A stretch of 64,000 bases of DNA from Rhodobacter aestuarii (GCF_900156655.1 NZ_FTOG01000005.1:62001-126000); one strand, 5' to 3'. Counted from the stretch's first letter, positions 27,112-37,800 are shown. Notes: generated by a model not told the origin, from the letters alone. Made by a program: numbers and translations.

Positions 27112-27932
27112 GCGGGGCGGGGGCTATTGGCGCGGAAACCGCGCTGATTGCGGGGCAGGGCAGCCTGCCGGCCCGGCTTGTGGCCGCAGCGCCCGAAATG
27201 CTCGTTTGTGTGCCCGAAGGCGCGCCCGCGCCGGTCAAGGGCATTGGTGTGTTGCATTTCCGGGTCGAGCGGCTGGTGCCTTTGTTTGACGCTTTGGCCG
27301 AGCGTGGCATCACCCGGGTGTGCTTGGCGGGCGCGATGCAGCGTCCTAAGCTTGAACCCGAGATGTTTGACGCCCGCACTGCTTCCTTGGTGCCGCGCCT
27401 TGTCGGCGCGATGCAGGCGGGGGATGACGCCACGCTTCGCGCAGTGATCGGGCTCTTTGAAGAGTTCGGCTTTGAGGTGATTGGCGCGGACGCGATCTGC
27501 CCTGATCTGGTTCCGGTTGAGGGGCTGATCTGTGGCACCCTGACCGAGGAAGACAGAGCCGATGCCGAACGCGCGGCTGAGATCGTTTCCGCCCTTGGCG
27601 CGGTGGATGTGGGACAAGGCGCGGTGGTGGCGCGGGGGCTGTGTTTGGCAGTTGAAGCGCTTCCCGGCACCGATGCGATGCTCGATTTTGTCGCCGCGCA
27701 TCGCGCGCTTGCGCCGGGCGCCAAGACCGGGGTGTTTTTCAAAGCGCCGAAACCCGGCCAGGACCGCCGTATTGACCTGCCCGCGATTGGCCCCAACACC
27801 GTGGCCAAAGCCGCTGCCGCAGGTTTGGCGGGCATCGTCTTTGAAGCGGGCGGCGTTTTGCTGATTGATCGAGACGCCACCGTGCAAGCCGCCGAAGCGG
27901 CGGGCATATTCCTGTGGGGCCGCAGCGCATGA
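27108..27932 (+). CDS. lpxI: UDP-2,3-diacylglucosamine diphosphatase LpxI
   Basis: 274 aa, DUF1009 family. LpxI replaces LpxH in alphaproteobacteria; it hydrolyses UDP-diacyl-GlcN to lipid X. Recognised from the N-terminal ALIAGQGSLPARLV, the CLAGAMQRPKL motif, VVARGLCLAVEALPGTDAML and the C-terminal IDLPAIGPNTV. Position between lpxA and lpxB, with four-base overlaps on both sides, supports the call. Confidence 0.93.
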   Translation: MSGAGAIGAETALIAGQGSLPARLVAAAPEMLVCVPEGAPAPVKGIGVLHFRVERLVPLFDALAERGITRVCLAGAMQRPKLEPEMFDARTASLVPRLVGAMQAGDDATLRAVIGLFEEFGFEVIGADAICPDLVPVEGLICGTLTEEDRADAERAAEIVSALGAVDVGQGAVVARGLCLAVEALPGTDAMLDFVAAHRALAPGAKTGVFFKAPKPGQDRRIDLPAIGPNTVAKAAAAGLAGIVFEAGGVLLIDRDATVQAAEAAGIFLWGRSA

Positions 27933-29077
27933 AGCTGTTCCTCCTCGCCGGTGAAGCCTCGGGGGATAAGCTTGGTGCTGCGCTGATGGCGGCGATGAAA
28001 GACCTCGCGCCCGGCGTGGAATTTGCCGGGATCGGCGGGCCGGAGATGGAGGCCGAGGGGCTGACAAGCCTGTTCCCGATGCAGGAGCTGTCGGTGATGG
28101 GCATTGCCGAAGTGCTGCCCAAATACCGCGCCTTGAAGCGCCGCATTGCCGAGACCGCGCAGGCGGTCAGTGCCTTTGCCCCCGATGCGCTCATCACCAT
28201 CGACAGCCCCGATTTTTGCCTGCGCGTTGCGCATTTGGTGAAAGAAGCCAATCCCGCGCAGAAAACCGTGCATTATGTGGCGCCCTCTGTCTGGGCATGG
28301 CGGCCAAAGCGCGCGACCAAAATGGCGAAAGTGATCGACCATGTGCTCGCCCTTTTGCCCTTTGAGCCGCCCTATATGACCGCAGCCGGGATGAGTTGCG
28401 ATTTTGTCGGCCATCCGGTGGTGGCAGAACCCCGCGCCACTGAGGCCGAGGCGGCCGAGTTTCGCGAAACCTTCATGATCGGCCCTGATCAGCCCTTAGC
28501 TCTGTGCCTGCCCGGCTCGCGCGCGGGGGAGGTCAAACGCCTTGGCCCGCGTTTTGACGAGGCGCTGATGCGGCTGCGTGACCGTGAACCGGGGCTGCGC
28601 GTTGTGGTGCCCACGGTCAAAGGCGTGGCGAAACTGGTGCGCGATATGACGGCGCGCTGGCCCGTTGCGCCGATTGTGGTGGAGGCCACGGCCGACAAAC
28701 GCGCCGCCTTTGCTGCGGCGGATCTGGCGCTCGCGGCCTCTGGCACCGTCAGCCTCGAATTGGCCGCGAGCCGCACACCGATGGTGATTGGCTATGACGC
28801 CAATTTTCTGTCGTGGCATATTATCTCGCGGCTCTTGCGGGTGGATACGGTGACGCTGGTCAACCTCGTGTCTGAGACCCGCGCCGTGCCCGAATTCCTT
28901 GGCCCCGCCTGCAAGCCCGGCGCGATGTCGGGCGCGCTTTTGGAACTGCTCGAAAACCCCACCAAACGCAAAGCGCAGCTAGACGCGATGGAGCGCACCA
29001 TGCAGCGCCTTGGCGCGGGCGGCGAGCCACCGGGGCTGCGCGCGGCGCGCTCTGTTTTGGCGTTTTTGAACCGTTAG
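27929..29077 (+). CDS. lpxB: lipid-A-disaccharide synthase LpxB
   Basis: 382 aa GT-B glycosyltransferase. LLAGEASGDKLGAALM at the N-terminus, SVMGIAEVLP, the VAPSVWAWRPKRATKM motif, DFVGHPVV, CLPGSRAGEVKRL and ALAASGTVSLELAA. It joins lipid X and UDP-diacyl-GlcN. Start is the ATG overlapping the lpxI stop. Its stop codon overlaps the stop of the convergent pxpA gene by four bases, leaving no room for a terminator. Confidence 0.95.
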   Translation: MKLFLLAGEASGDKLGAALMAAMKDLAPGVEFAGIGGPEMEAEGLTSLFPMQELSVMGIAEVLPKYRALKRRIAETAQAVSAFAPDALITIDSPDFCLRVAHLVKEANPAQKTVHYVAPSVWAWRPKRATKMAKVIDHVLALLPFEPPYMTAAGMSCDFVGHPVVAEPRATEAEAAEFRETFMIGPDQPLALCLPGSRAGEVKRLGPRFDEALMRLRDREPGLRVVVPTVKGVAKLVRDMTARWPVAPIVVEATADKRAAFAAADLALAASGTVSLELAASRTPMVIGYDANFLSWHIISRLLRVDTVTLVNLVSETRAVPEFLGPACKPGAMSGALLELLENPTKRKAQLDAMERTMQRLGAGGEPPGLRAARSVLAFLNR

Positions 29078-29811
29078 AACCGCGCGAGCGTCACTCCCGC
29101 CGCTTGCAATTGCGCGCGCAAGGCCCGCGCCATTTCCAGCGCTTCGGCAGTATCTCCATGCAGGCAGATCGTGTCGATCTTCGCCGGGATCCGATGGCCG
29201 CTTTTGGCGATGATTGCGCCCGCGCGCAGCATCGTCAAAATCCGCTCTGCGGCGGCGCCGGCGGCATGCAGCACCGCGCCGGGCAGGGAGCGGTCCATGA
29301 GCGTCGCATCATCATTATAGGTGCGGTCGGCGAAAATCTCGCCCACCCAAGCGGCCTCCATCTCGCGCGCTGCGGCTTCTTGCGCGGTGGCGGCGAGCAC
29401 CATGATTTTCAGGTCCGGCACTACGTCGAGCGCGGCTTTGTAGCAGGTGCGTGCAAGGGCGGCATCTTCGGAGGCCATATTGGCCAGCGCCCCGTGCAGC
29501 TTGAAATGATTGAGCTTTAGCCCGTTGGCCTGCGCCACCGCCTGCATCGCCCCGGTTTGATAGGTGATGAGGTCAGTGATTTCGTTCACGCTCAGCGCCA
29601 TCCGCGTGCGGCCAAAATTCGCCCGGTCGTCAAAGCCCGGATGCACGCCCAGCCCAACGCCTTTGTCCGCAGCCATCCGCAGCACCCGCGCCATCTCAAG
29701 CGGCCCGCCCGCATGCAGCCCCGCGCAGATGTTGGCCGAGGTCACCACATCGCAAAGCGCATCGTCCGCCCCCGCGCCTTCGCCCATATCGGCATTCAGA
29801 TCGGTGTTCAT
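29074..29811 (-). CDS. pxpA: 5-oxoprolinase subunit PxpA
   Basis: 245 aa, LamB/YcsF family, deacetylase-like TIM-barrel fold. N-terminal MNTDLNADMGEGAGADD carries the metal-binding Asp/Glu pattern; SANICAGLHAGGPLEM, GVHPGFDDRANFGR and NHFKLHGALANM are family motifs. With PxpB/C it hydrolyses 5-oxoproline (pyroglutamate) to glutamate using ATP. Last gene of a six-gene coupled run; its ATG overlaps the pxpC stop (ATGA). Confidence 0.93.
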   Translation of the reverse strand: MNTDLNADMGEGAGADDALCDVVTSANICAGLHAGGPLEMARVLRMAADKGVGLGVHPGFDDRANFGRTRMALSVNEITDLITYQTGAMQAVAQANGLKLNHFKLHGALANMASEDAALARTCYKAALDVVPDLKIMVLAATAQEAAAREMEAAWVGEIFADRTYNDDATLMDRSLPGAVLHAAGAAAERILTMLRAGAIIAKSGHRIPAKIDTICLHGDTAEALEMARALRAQLQAAGVTLARF

Positions 29812-30821
29812 AGATCCTCCTCATCGCCGCGCACCACGCCCGAGATCAGTTGGTAACTGAGCAGATCGGCAATGTCATGGGGGTCACGGATCAGCGGTTG
29901 CAGCGCTTTGCGAAGCTGGGCAAGGAGGGCGGGTTCTTCGGGCGAAAGCGCCTCTGCCTCTGCGAGCGTGACCGGGGCAAGTCGCAGCGCCGTGCCGGGG
30001 CGGGCTTGCGCGGCAATCGGCAGATCGGCGGGGATCACCGTGCCCAATCGCGGATAGCCGCCAATGCTTTGACAGTCCGCGAGCAAGATCGTGGGTTGGC
30101 CGGAGCCGGTGGTTTGCACATCGCCCGGCGTGATGAAATCCGATAAAAGCCCCGCCGTTTGGCTGGCAAAGGGCGCGCCCTCATGCGTCAGCGCCACGCC
30201 TTGACGGCTGCCAGCGCCTGCGCGAAACGGGGTGGCAAAGGCGCGGGTGCGGGTCGCTGCATCAAACAACTCTGTCTGTGGCCCCGGCATCACGCGCAAG
30301 ATGCCGCCTTGGAAACGCGGTTCAAGCGGCAGGCGCTGCGCGGGGGTATCGGGCGCAGGGTCGGGACCGAGGGGGAGGCACATGCCCGCGTTCACCACCG
30401 TGCCAAGTCCGGCGCTTGCCAGCGTCGCGCGCGCCCCGAGTTGCAATGGCGTGGCAATGCCACCGGCAAAGGAGATGTAGCCATAAATTCCCGCCTCTGC
30501 GGGGCCGATTTCCAGCACCTCGCCCGGCGCTAACGTGTGGCTTGCGTTCCAAAGCAGCGCGCGGCCTGCAAGGCTTGCCCGCATCGGTGCGCCGGTCAGC
30601 GCGATGCGGGTGGGGCAAGTCGCGCGAAACCGTCCGCCGGTGAGCGGCATTTCCAAACAAGCTTGCGGGGTGGTATGGTCCAGAAGCGCTGCTGCCTCCC
30701 ATAAAGCGCGGCGATCTGCGGCCCCGCCGATGGAAAGGCCAAGCGCGGTGAAACCGGGCCGCCCGAGGTCTTGGACGGTGATTTGTGACGTGACCGCAAG
30801 CACTTCGAGCGCATTCGTCAT
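29808..30821 (-). CDS. pxpC: 5-oxoprolinase subunit PxpC
   Basis: 337 aa, biotin-dependent-carboxyltransferase-like (KipA/YbgK) domain. Motifs QDLGRPGFTALGLSIGGAAD, the LEMPLTGGRF strand and YISFAGGIATPLQLGARATL. Together with PxpB it phosphorylates 5-oxoproline for PxpA. ATGA overlaps on both sides. The end is slightly extended compared with YbgK. Confidence 0.92.
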   Translation of the reverse strand: MTNALEVLAVTSQITVQDLGRPGFTALGLSIGGAADRRALWEAAALLDHTTPQACLEMPLTGGRFRATCPTRIALTGAPMRASLAGRALLWNASHTLAPGEVLEIGPAEAGIYGYISFAGGIATPLQLGARATLASAGLGTVVNAGMCLPLGPDPAPDTPAQRLPLEPRFQGGILRVMPGPQTELFDAATRTRAFATPFRAGAGSRQGVALTHEGAPFASQTAGLLSDFITPGDVQTTGSGQPTILLADCQSIGGYPRLGTVIPADLPIAAQARPGTALRLAPVTLAEAEALSPEEPALLAQLRKALQPLIRDPHDIADLLSYQLISGVVRGDEEDL

Positions 30822-31540
30822 TTCGGAAAACTCCGAATGGCGCCACCCATCGGGTCACCCGTGGCCTCAAGCGCGCTGATTTCCGCCTCAGTCGCCTCTG
30901 TGAACCGCAGCCGATCACCGGGGCGCAGTAGAAACGGGTCTTCGGCCCCCGGTGCAAAGGGGCGCAAAGCGCAGCGGCCAAGCGCGCGCCAGCCTGTTGG
31001 GGAGGTTTTGGCAAAAAGCACGATCTGGCGGATCGCGGTGGTGATCGTGCCCGGCGCGACTTGGGGGCTGAGGTCCGGCATGCGCGGCATGTCCCAATGC
31101 GCCGGGAGCATCCCCAGATAGGGCTGGCCGGGGGCGAAGCCCAAGGCGAGCACGCGTAACTCCATGTTGCAAAGCTCTGAAATGATGTCTGTTTCGCTGC
31201 GCCCAGCCCGTTGTGCGACCTCGATGAGTTGCGGGCCAGCAGTGCCGCCAAAGCAGGCGGGCACCAGAAAATGCCGCGGCGCGGGCAGGCGTGGCGCGGG
31301 GGCGGCGAGACGTTCTTGCAGCGCGCTCACAAGGTCCGCCCGCGCGGTTTCGCTGCGCAGAAAACGCAGCAAAACAGAGCCAAGCCCCGGCGCAACCTCG
31401 CATTGTCCGGGCAGCGGATCGGCCTCAAGTGCGGCGGCCAAAGCTTGTGCGGCAAGGTTTGCATCGTCGGAAAACTGGGTCGTAAAGCGCACCAGCACCC
31501 CATCGAGACCGAGGGGCAGAATTTCGGGGGTGTCAGGCAT
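30818..31540 (-). CDS. pxpB: 5-oxoprolinase subunit PxpB
   Basis: 240 aa, KipI/YbgJ (allophanate hydrolase subunit 1) family. FLVPACFGGTAGPQL, the LRVLALGFAPGQPYLGML motif and the ATPTGW-like KTSPTGWRALGRC are recognisable. Start is the ATG that shares one base with the stop of the transglutaminase gene (TGATG), with GGAAG upstream. This junction ties the oxoprolinase genes to the peptide-modification genes. Confidence 0.92.
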   Translation of the reverse strand: MPDTPEILPLGLDGVLVRFTTQFSDDANLAAQALAAALEADPLPGQCEVAPGLGSVLLRFLRSETARADLVSALQERLAAPAPRLPAPRHFLVPACFGGTAGPQLIEVAQRAGRSETDIISELCNMELRVLALGFAPGQPYLGMLPAHWDMPRMPDLSPQVAPGTITTAIRQIVLFAKTSPTGWRALGRCALRPFAPGAEDPFLLRPGDRLRFTEATEAEISALEATGDPMGGAIRSFPK

Positions 31541-32421
31541 CAATCTTCCAGCGGCAGCACATCGACCGATTGGCTGGTATCGGCCCCACCTGCCGAGCGC
31601 AACGCCCCGCGCACCGGGGCCACATCATCATAATCGCGCCCGACGGCGACGGTGATGTAATCTTCGCCCGCCGGTTGGTCATTCGTCGGGTCATATTCGA
31701 TCCAGCCCATTTCCCGGCCCGCCCAAGCGCGTACCCAAGCATGCATCGCATCCGCGCCTTCAAGCCGGGGTTCGCCCGGCGGCGGGAAGGTGCGCAAAAA
31801 GCCCGAGACATAACCCGCCGGAATGCCAATGCCGCGCAAAGCCGCAATCATCACATGAGTGAAATCTTGGCACACGCCGCGCCGGTTCACGAAAGCCTCG
31901 CGCATTGGCGTGTCAACGGTTGTGGCCTCGGCATCAAAGGTCATGCGGTGGTAAAGCGCGTGGCCAATTGCGGCAACGGCAGAGGCCGCCGTGGCATTGC
32001 GCGGGCAGGCGGCGCGGGCAAAGGCGGTGATTTCGGAACAGGGGGTCACGCGCGGCGAGGCGCCCAGAAAGTGATGCGGGGCCGCAGGCGAAAGCGTCAT
32101 CTCGGCGGTGATCTCGGCTTGCAGGTCATGCAGTGGCGGCGAAAGATCCAGTGGTTCGGGCGCGGCCAAGCGGTCCACCCGTGCGCTAAGTTCAAATTGC
32201 GCCTCGGCCACCGGGTGATGCCACGCCACCGAGGTCATCCAATTGCCAAAGAAATCCGGGAGGTCACGGCGTTCTTCGGGGGTAGGGGTTACGGTGAGCC
32301 GCCGGGTCCAGACCCGCTGGCGCCCCGGTATTTCGGCTGGCAACAGCCGCAGCAGGTTGCGCAAATGGTCCGAGGGAGCGGCATAGGCGTAATCAATGCT
32401 CAGGCGGATATCATAGCGCAT
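31540..32421 (-). CDS. transglutaminase-like cysteine peptidase family protein
   Basis: 293 aa. An N-terminal beta domain (Bact_transglu_N; MRYDIRLSIDYAYAAPSDHL) is followed by the papain-like core with the triad Cys in RRGVCQDFTHVMIAALRGIG, His in GADAMHAWVRAW and Asp in IEYDPTNDQPAG. Bacterial relatives are thought to be peptidases rather than cross-linkers. I start at the ATG at 32421 behind GGTGAG; a GTG at 32430 would overlap the upstream stop. No signal peptide, so cytoplasmic. It always accompanies ATP-grasp/alpha-E genes, as here. Confidence 0.88.
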   Translation of the reverse strand: MRYDIRLSIDYAYAAPSDHLRNLLRLLPAEIPGRQRVWTRRLTVTPTPEERRDLPDFFGNWMTSVAWHHPVAEAQFELSARVDRLAAPEPLDLSPPLHDLQAEITAEMTLSPAAPHHFLGASPRVTPCSEITAFARAACPRNATAASAVAAIGHALYHRMTFDAEATTVDTPMREAFVNRRGVCQDFTHVMIAALRGIGIPAGYVSGFLRTFPPPGEPRLEGADAMHAWVRAWAGREMGWIEYDPTNDQPAGEDYITVAVGRDYDDVAPVRGALRSAGGADTSQSVDVLPLED

Positions 32422-32426
32422 GGGGC

Positions 32427-34838
32427 TCACCGCAGATAGCGTTGCGAAACGAGGTTTGAGACATCGGCCAATTCGCCGCGCATCTCAATCAGCCGTTCCG
32501 TGGTGATATCATCAGGGCTTGCCACCGAAAGCAGGCTTTCGACCGGCACGATGGCCCGCGATAGTGCCGCCAAGCGCCCCTTTTCGCGTGCATAGGGCAG
32601 ATCGGCGGCCAAAGTGCGCAGCCGCCCCACTTGGAACAGAAGCGAGCGTGGGTTGTCGCCATCAAGGGCAAGCAGGTCCACCACCGTGTCGCGCGATCGC
32701 TCCATCCGGTAGCGGCGCTGATGGGTGATCACGCTGTCGCCCACTTCAATCGCGATATCAAGCGCCCCGGTTGGCGCACCGGGGTCGGCAAAGGTGGCAA
32801 GCACGGCGGAAAGCGCATCGGCACGTTCAAGCGCGCGACCAAAGCTGAGGAAGGTCCACCCTGAGAAGCGATACATATTTTCATGCACAAGACCAGAAAA
32901 CCCGGTGATCTTGCGCAACAGCACCGACATGGCGCGGGCGGAATCATCGCCCGGCTGCGCGGTTTGGTGCATTTGCCGCGCGGTTTTCGCCAAATCTCCA
33001 AGCGCCGACCAACCATCGGTCGAGAAACGGTCGCGCACCTTAGAGGCGCAGGCCCGCGCGGCCTCAAGCCGGTCAATCAAGGCGCTTGGCACCGGCTCTT
33101 TCAGGTCGATCCCATAGCCTTCAAGGAAGTGCCGCAACAGTCGCAGCCGCGCATCTTCGGTGTTGTCGGTGGCGGCAAGGCGCAAATGATAGGCGCGGAT
33201 CAGCCGGATCGCATCTTCGGTGCGTTCCACATAGCGCCCGAGCCAGAACAGGTTATCCGCCGCACGGGCGGGCAAAATACCGGGCGAGGCGCGGCGCACC
33301 CCGCGCGAGGGGCGCGGCAACAGCGTGTCTTGGCGCACCGGGCGGTCGCCCACCACCCAGACATCGGCCACTGCACCGCCGCGCTGCATGGCCAGCGCGG
33401 TCGTGTCGCCCGAGCGGCCAATTCGGGCATAGCCGCCCTTCATAAAGATCCAACGGCCATTGGCATCGCGCGCGGCAAAGACCCGTACCGTCATCGGGCG
33501 CGGCTCAATTCGGTGTTGGCCTTCGCCCGTATCCACCCATGCGGGCGTGGTCGAAAGCGTCACCGCCTCTTGGCCGACCAGCATGTTGCCTTCTGCCTCC
33601 AGCCATTCGGCAATCGAGGCGCGGGCCGAGCCCCGGAACGCACCGCCAAGCGCGGTGGTGGCGCCCAGATCAAAGGGCAGATCGCAGGCATAGGCCGAGC
33701 CGATCATCATGTGTTCGGCATTGTCGCGTACATAGGCGCGCTCGGACCCGCCGCCGCACCACCAAGTCGCGATATTGGGTAGCTTGAGCGGCCCGCCGGT
33801 CAGCACCTGACAGATGCGCGGCATGAAGGCGAGCATGGCGCGCATCTCAAGCACACCCGAACCCAGCGCATTGACCATCGCCAGATTGCCCGCGCGCACC
33901 GCCTCTACCAGCCCCGGCGTGCCGATACGGGAGGTGGCGTCAAGCTCCACCGGATCGGCGAAGGTCGCGTCAATGCGGCGCCACAAAACGCCCAAAGGCT
34001 GCGGGCCTTCGATGGTGCGCACCATTGCTTGCGCGTCTTGCACCAAAAGATCTTCGCCTTCCAAAAGCGGCAAGCCCAGATAGCGCGCGATATAGGTATG
34101 TTCGTAATAGGTGTCGTTCGAGGGGCCGGGGGTCAGGATCGCCGTCGCCCGTTCGCGCCCGCCGCTGCCTTGGGCCACTTGTTCGAGCGCTGCACGAAAG
34201 GCGCCGAAATAGCCCGCAAGGCGGTGGATATGGGCGCGTGGAAACCGTTCGGGGAAAATCCGGCCTGTGGCCATGCGGTTTTCCAGCGCGAAGCCCGCGC
34301 CAGAGGGCGCATTGGTGCGATCGCCGAGCACGAACCAGCCGCCATCGGGCGAGCGGCCAATTTCAAAGGCGATCACATGCAGGTAATGCCCGCCGCGCGG
34401 GGTCGCCCCCACCATCGGGCGCAGCCATTGTTTGGAGCCGGCAATCAGTTCGGCGGGCAAATGGCCGTCGCTGACCAATTTGCCGGGGCCGTAAAGATCG
34501 GCCACCACCGCTTCCAGCAAATCCGCGCGTTGCGTGAGCCCGGCGCAGATCGTGTCCCATTCCTTTTCATGCAAAATGACCGGGATATGCGAGAGCGGCC
34601 AAGCGCGCTCGCTCAGCGGCTCGTTCGAATAGTGGCGAAAGAACACCCCGGCATCGCGCAGATATTGATCGGCGCGTTCAAACCTCGCCGTGACCTCGGC
34701 CGGGGAGAGCCGTGCGAAACGATCCACAAAGCGGCGCCACACGGGGCGCATTTCGCCCGCGGCATCAAACAGTTCATCCGCCACCCCCGGACGAAGGTGA
34801 TAGGCCTCAAACAGATTGGGGGTGGGGTTGGCGGTCAT
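32427..34838 (-). CDS. circularly permuted ATP-grasp ligase fused to alpha-E domain
   Basis: 803 aa. Residues about 1-500 are a circularly permuted ATP-grasp domain (former DUF404/DUF407; AYHLRPGVADELFDAAGEMR, GDRTNAPSGAGFALENRMAT, ILTPGPSNDTYYEHTYIARY). Residues about 522-803 are an alpha-E helical domain (DUF403; LPARAADNLFWLGRYVERTE). In many genomes these are two genes; here they are fused. Comparative genomics of amidoligases predicts that such pairs make a peptide or peptide tag with the neighbouring transglutaminase peptidases. No substrate is proven. 18 bases separate it from the 1147-aa gene. Confidence 0.88.
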   Translation of the reverse strand: MTANPTPNLFEAYHLRPGVADELFDAAGEMRPVWRRFVDRFARLSPAEVTARFERADQYLRDAGVFFRHYSNEPLSERAWPLSHIPVILHEKEWDTICAGLTQRADLLEAVVADLYGPGKLVSDGHLPAELIAGSKQWLRPMVGATPRGGHYLHVIAFEIGRSPDGGWFVLGDRTNAPSGAGFALENRMATGRIFPERFPRAHIHRLAGYFGAFRAALEQVAQGSGGRERATAILTPGPSNDTYYEHTYIARYLGLPLLEGEDLLVQDAQAMVRTIEGPQPLGVLWRRIDATFADPVELDATSRIGTPGLVEAVRAGNLAMVNALGSGVLEMRAMLAFMPRICQVLTGGPLKLPNIATWWCGGGSERAYVRDNAEHMMIGSAYACDLPFDLGATTALGGAFRGSARASIAEWLEAEGNMLVGQEAVTLSTTPAWVDTGEGQHRIEPRPMTVRVFAARDANGRWIFMKGGYARIGRSGDTTALAMQRGGAVADVWVVGDRPVRQDTLLPRPSRGVRRASPGILPARAADNLFWLGRYVERTEDAIRLIRAYHLRLAATDNTEDARLRLLRHFLEGYGIDLKEPVPSALIDRLEAARACASKVRDRFSTDGWSALGDLAKTARQMHQTAQPGDDSARAMSVLLRKITGFSGLVHENMYRFSGWTFLSFGRALERADALSAVLATFADPGAPTGALDIAIEVGDSVITHQRRYRMERSRDTVVDLLALDGDNPRSLLFQVGRLRTLAADLPYAREKGRLAALSRAIVPVESLLSVASPDDITTERLIEMRGELADVSNLVSQRYLR

Positions 34839-34856
34839 GGCTCACATCTTTTTGCC

Positions 34857-37800
34857 TCACTCAAGCCCGATGGGGCGGCGCAGGTCAAGCGTCAACGGAA
34901 ACTCCGGATGTGGCACCTCGGGGGCTGGGGTATAACTGCCACCGCTATGGCCATATGGTTCAAACCGCGCCAAGCGCCGTGCCTCAGCCTCATAGGCATT
35001 GACGGGGAAGGTGTCATAATTGCGCCCACCGGGATGCGCGACGTGATAGGTGCAGCCCGCCAAAGCGCGCCCGGTCCATGTGTCATAGATGTCAAAGACC
35101 AAGGGCGTGTTGACCGGCAATACAGGATGCAAAGCGGCGGGCGGTTGCCACGCTTTGAACCGCACCCCCGCGACCGAAGTGCCAGAGGTTTGCGTGCGCG
35201 CAAGCGGCACCGGGCGTTGGTTGCACATCACGGTGTAACGGTCTTGGTGCAGCGAGGTCAGTTTCACCTGCAACCGCTCAACCGAGCTATCGGTGTAGCG
35301 CACCGTGCCGCCAATCGCGCCGGTCTCGCCCAGCACATGCCAAGGCTCTAAAGCTTGGCGCAGTTCCAGATGCACGCCCTCGGCCTCCACCTGCCCGCAG
35401 AAGGGGAAGCGGAATTCAGATTGCGCCTCAAACCAGACCGGGTCGAAGTCAAAGCCATGCTGGCGCAGATCGGCAAGCAGGCTCAGCAGGTCTTCCCACA
35501 GGTAATGCGGCAGCATGAAACGGTCATGCAGCACTGTGCCCCAACGCACGGGGCGGCCCTTCACCGGCGCATTCCAGCACCGCGCGATGAGCGCGCGGAG
35601 AAGCAGTTGCTGGGCAAGGCTCATGCGCGGATGCGGCGGCATTTCAAAGCCACGGAACTCCACGAGCCCGAGCCGCCCTGTGGGGCCATCGGGGGAGTAA
35701 AGCTTGTCGATGCAAATCTCGGCGCGATGGGTGTTGCCGGTCACATCAATCAGCATGTTGCGTAGCAGCCGGTCCACCAGCCACGGCGGCGGCAGCGGGC
35801 CACCCCCCACCGGATCGCCAATTTGCGACAACGCGATTTCCAGCTCATAAAGCGTGTCGTGGCGCGCCTCATCAATGCGCGGGGCTTGGGAGGTCGGGCC
35901 GATGAACAGGCCCGAGAACAGATAGCTCAGGCAAGGATGGCGCTGCCAAATCAGTATCAGCGATTTCAGCACATCGGGGCGGCGCAGGAACGGGCTATCA
36001 TTCGGCGTTGCGCCCCCCACAACCACATGGTTGCCGCCCCCCGTTCCGGTATGGCGGCCATCAATCATGAATTTATCCGCGCCAAGGCGGGAATTGCGCG
36101 CCTCTTCATAAATCGCCTCGGTGGTGGCGACGCAATCTTCCCACGAATGCGCGGGGTGGATGTTCACCTCGATCACGCCGGGGTCGGGGGCGACGCGGAT
36201 CACGTTGAGGCGCGGGTCATGCGGCGGCGCGTAGCCTTCGATATGAATGGGCAGGTTCAACTCTTCCGCCGTCGCCTCGGCGCTGGCGATCAGATCCAGA
36301 TAATCTTCCAGCGTGTCGCAAGGCGGCATGAAGAGGCAAAGTTTTCCGTCGCGCGGCTCCAGCGTCAGCGCCGTGCGCACCGCGCCGCCCGATGGGTCTG
36401 TGCCCGCGCCCAGATGCGTGTCTTGCGGCTGCATTGCTTGGCGTTCGGCCTCTGGCGCACCGGGGATCGACCCCTGCGCATGGCCGGGCGTGACAGGGGG
36501 CAGCATTGCCTCCCGCTCGGCTTCCTCTTGCGCCAAACGGTCAATTTCGGCCTGCACCGCGCGGCGGCGCTCGGCCACGGCGGCGTGGAAATCGGGCAGG
36601 GGGGCCAGCTCCACCGTCGGGTCCGCCGGGTAAGCATAGGGGTAGGCGGCAGGCGGAATATAGGGCAGCGCGCCTAAAGGCAGCCGGAAGCCCACCGGGC
36701 TATCGCCGGGAATGAGGAAGATATGCCCGCGCCGGGGTTTCCACAGCTCCGAGCGCCAGCGCGCAGGCTTGTCGGCGGCTTGCCACATCGGCTGAATGGG
36801 CAACACATAGCCAGAGGGTTCGGTGAGGCCACGGTTGAAGACCTTCGCGTAACGCGCGCGATCTTCTGGGTTTTTCAGCTTTGAGTTCTGCGGCGAGACA
36901 TTCGGCGGCAGGTTCGCTTCTTTCAAGATCCACTCGCCGGGATCTTCATAGGCAGGTTGGGCAAAGGCCGGGTCTAGGCCCAATTTCTCGGCAAAGGTGG
37001 CCATGAATTGACCGGCCTCCTTCGCCCCCAAGGGCTGGGGCGCGGCCTCGTGCGCGACCAAATCGGGGTTGCGCCAGACCGGCTGGCCATCGCGGCGCCA
37101 GTAGAGCGAAAAGGTCCAACGCGGCAGGCTTTCGCCCGGATACCACTTGCCTTGGCCGTAATGCAAAAAGCCGCCCGGCGCGAAGCGATGCCGCAAGCGG
37201 CGGATCAGATCATCGGCGAGGCCGCGTTTTTGCGGCCCGACCGCTTTTGTGTTCCATTCCGCCGATTGGAAATCATCCACCGAGACGAAAGTGGGCTCGC
37301 CCCCCATCGTGAGCCGCACATCGCCTGCAGCAAGCGTTTCATCGACTTTGCGGCCAAGCGTGTTGAGCCGATCCCATGCCTCATCGGAAAACGGCTTGGT
37401 GATGCGTGGGTGTTCGGCCACGCGTTTGACCTGCATGTCAAACTCAAAGCCGACCTCCGGCGCACCCGCCGAGGAAAAGCCCCCCGCAATCGGCGCGGCA
37501 TTGCGGTAATGCGGCGTGGCGGCCAGCGGAATATGGCTTTCCCCCGCCAGCAGGCCCGAGGTCGGGTCCAGTCCCACCCAGCCCGCGCCGGGCAGGAACA
37601 CCTCAACCCAAGCATGCAGATCGGTGAAATCCACCTCGGTGCCAGAGGGGCCATCGAGCGCTTTCACATCAGGGGCGAGTTGGATCAGATAGCCCGAGAC
37701 AAAGCGCGCCGCAAAGCCCAAGTGGCGCAACACCTGTACCAAAAGCCAAGAGGAATCACGGCACGAGCCAGAGGCTTTTTCCAGCGTTTCATCAGGTGTT

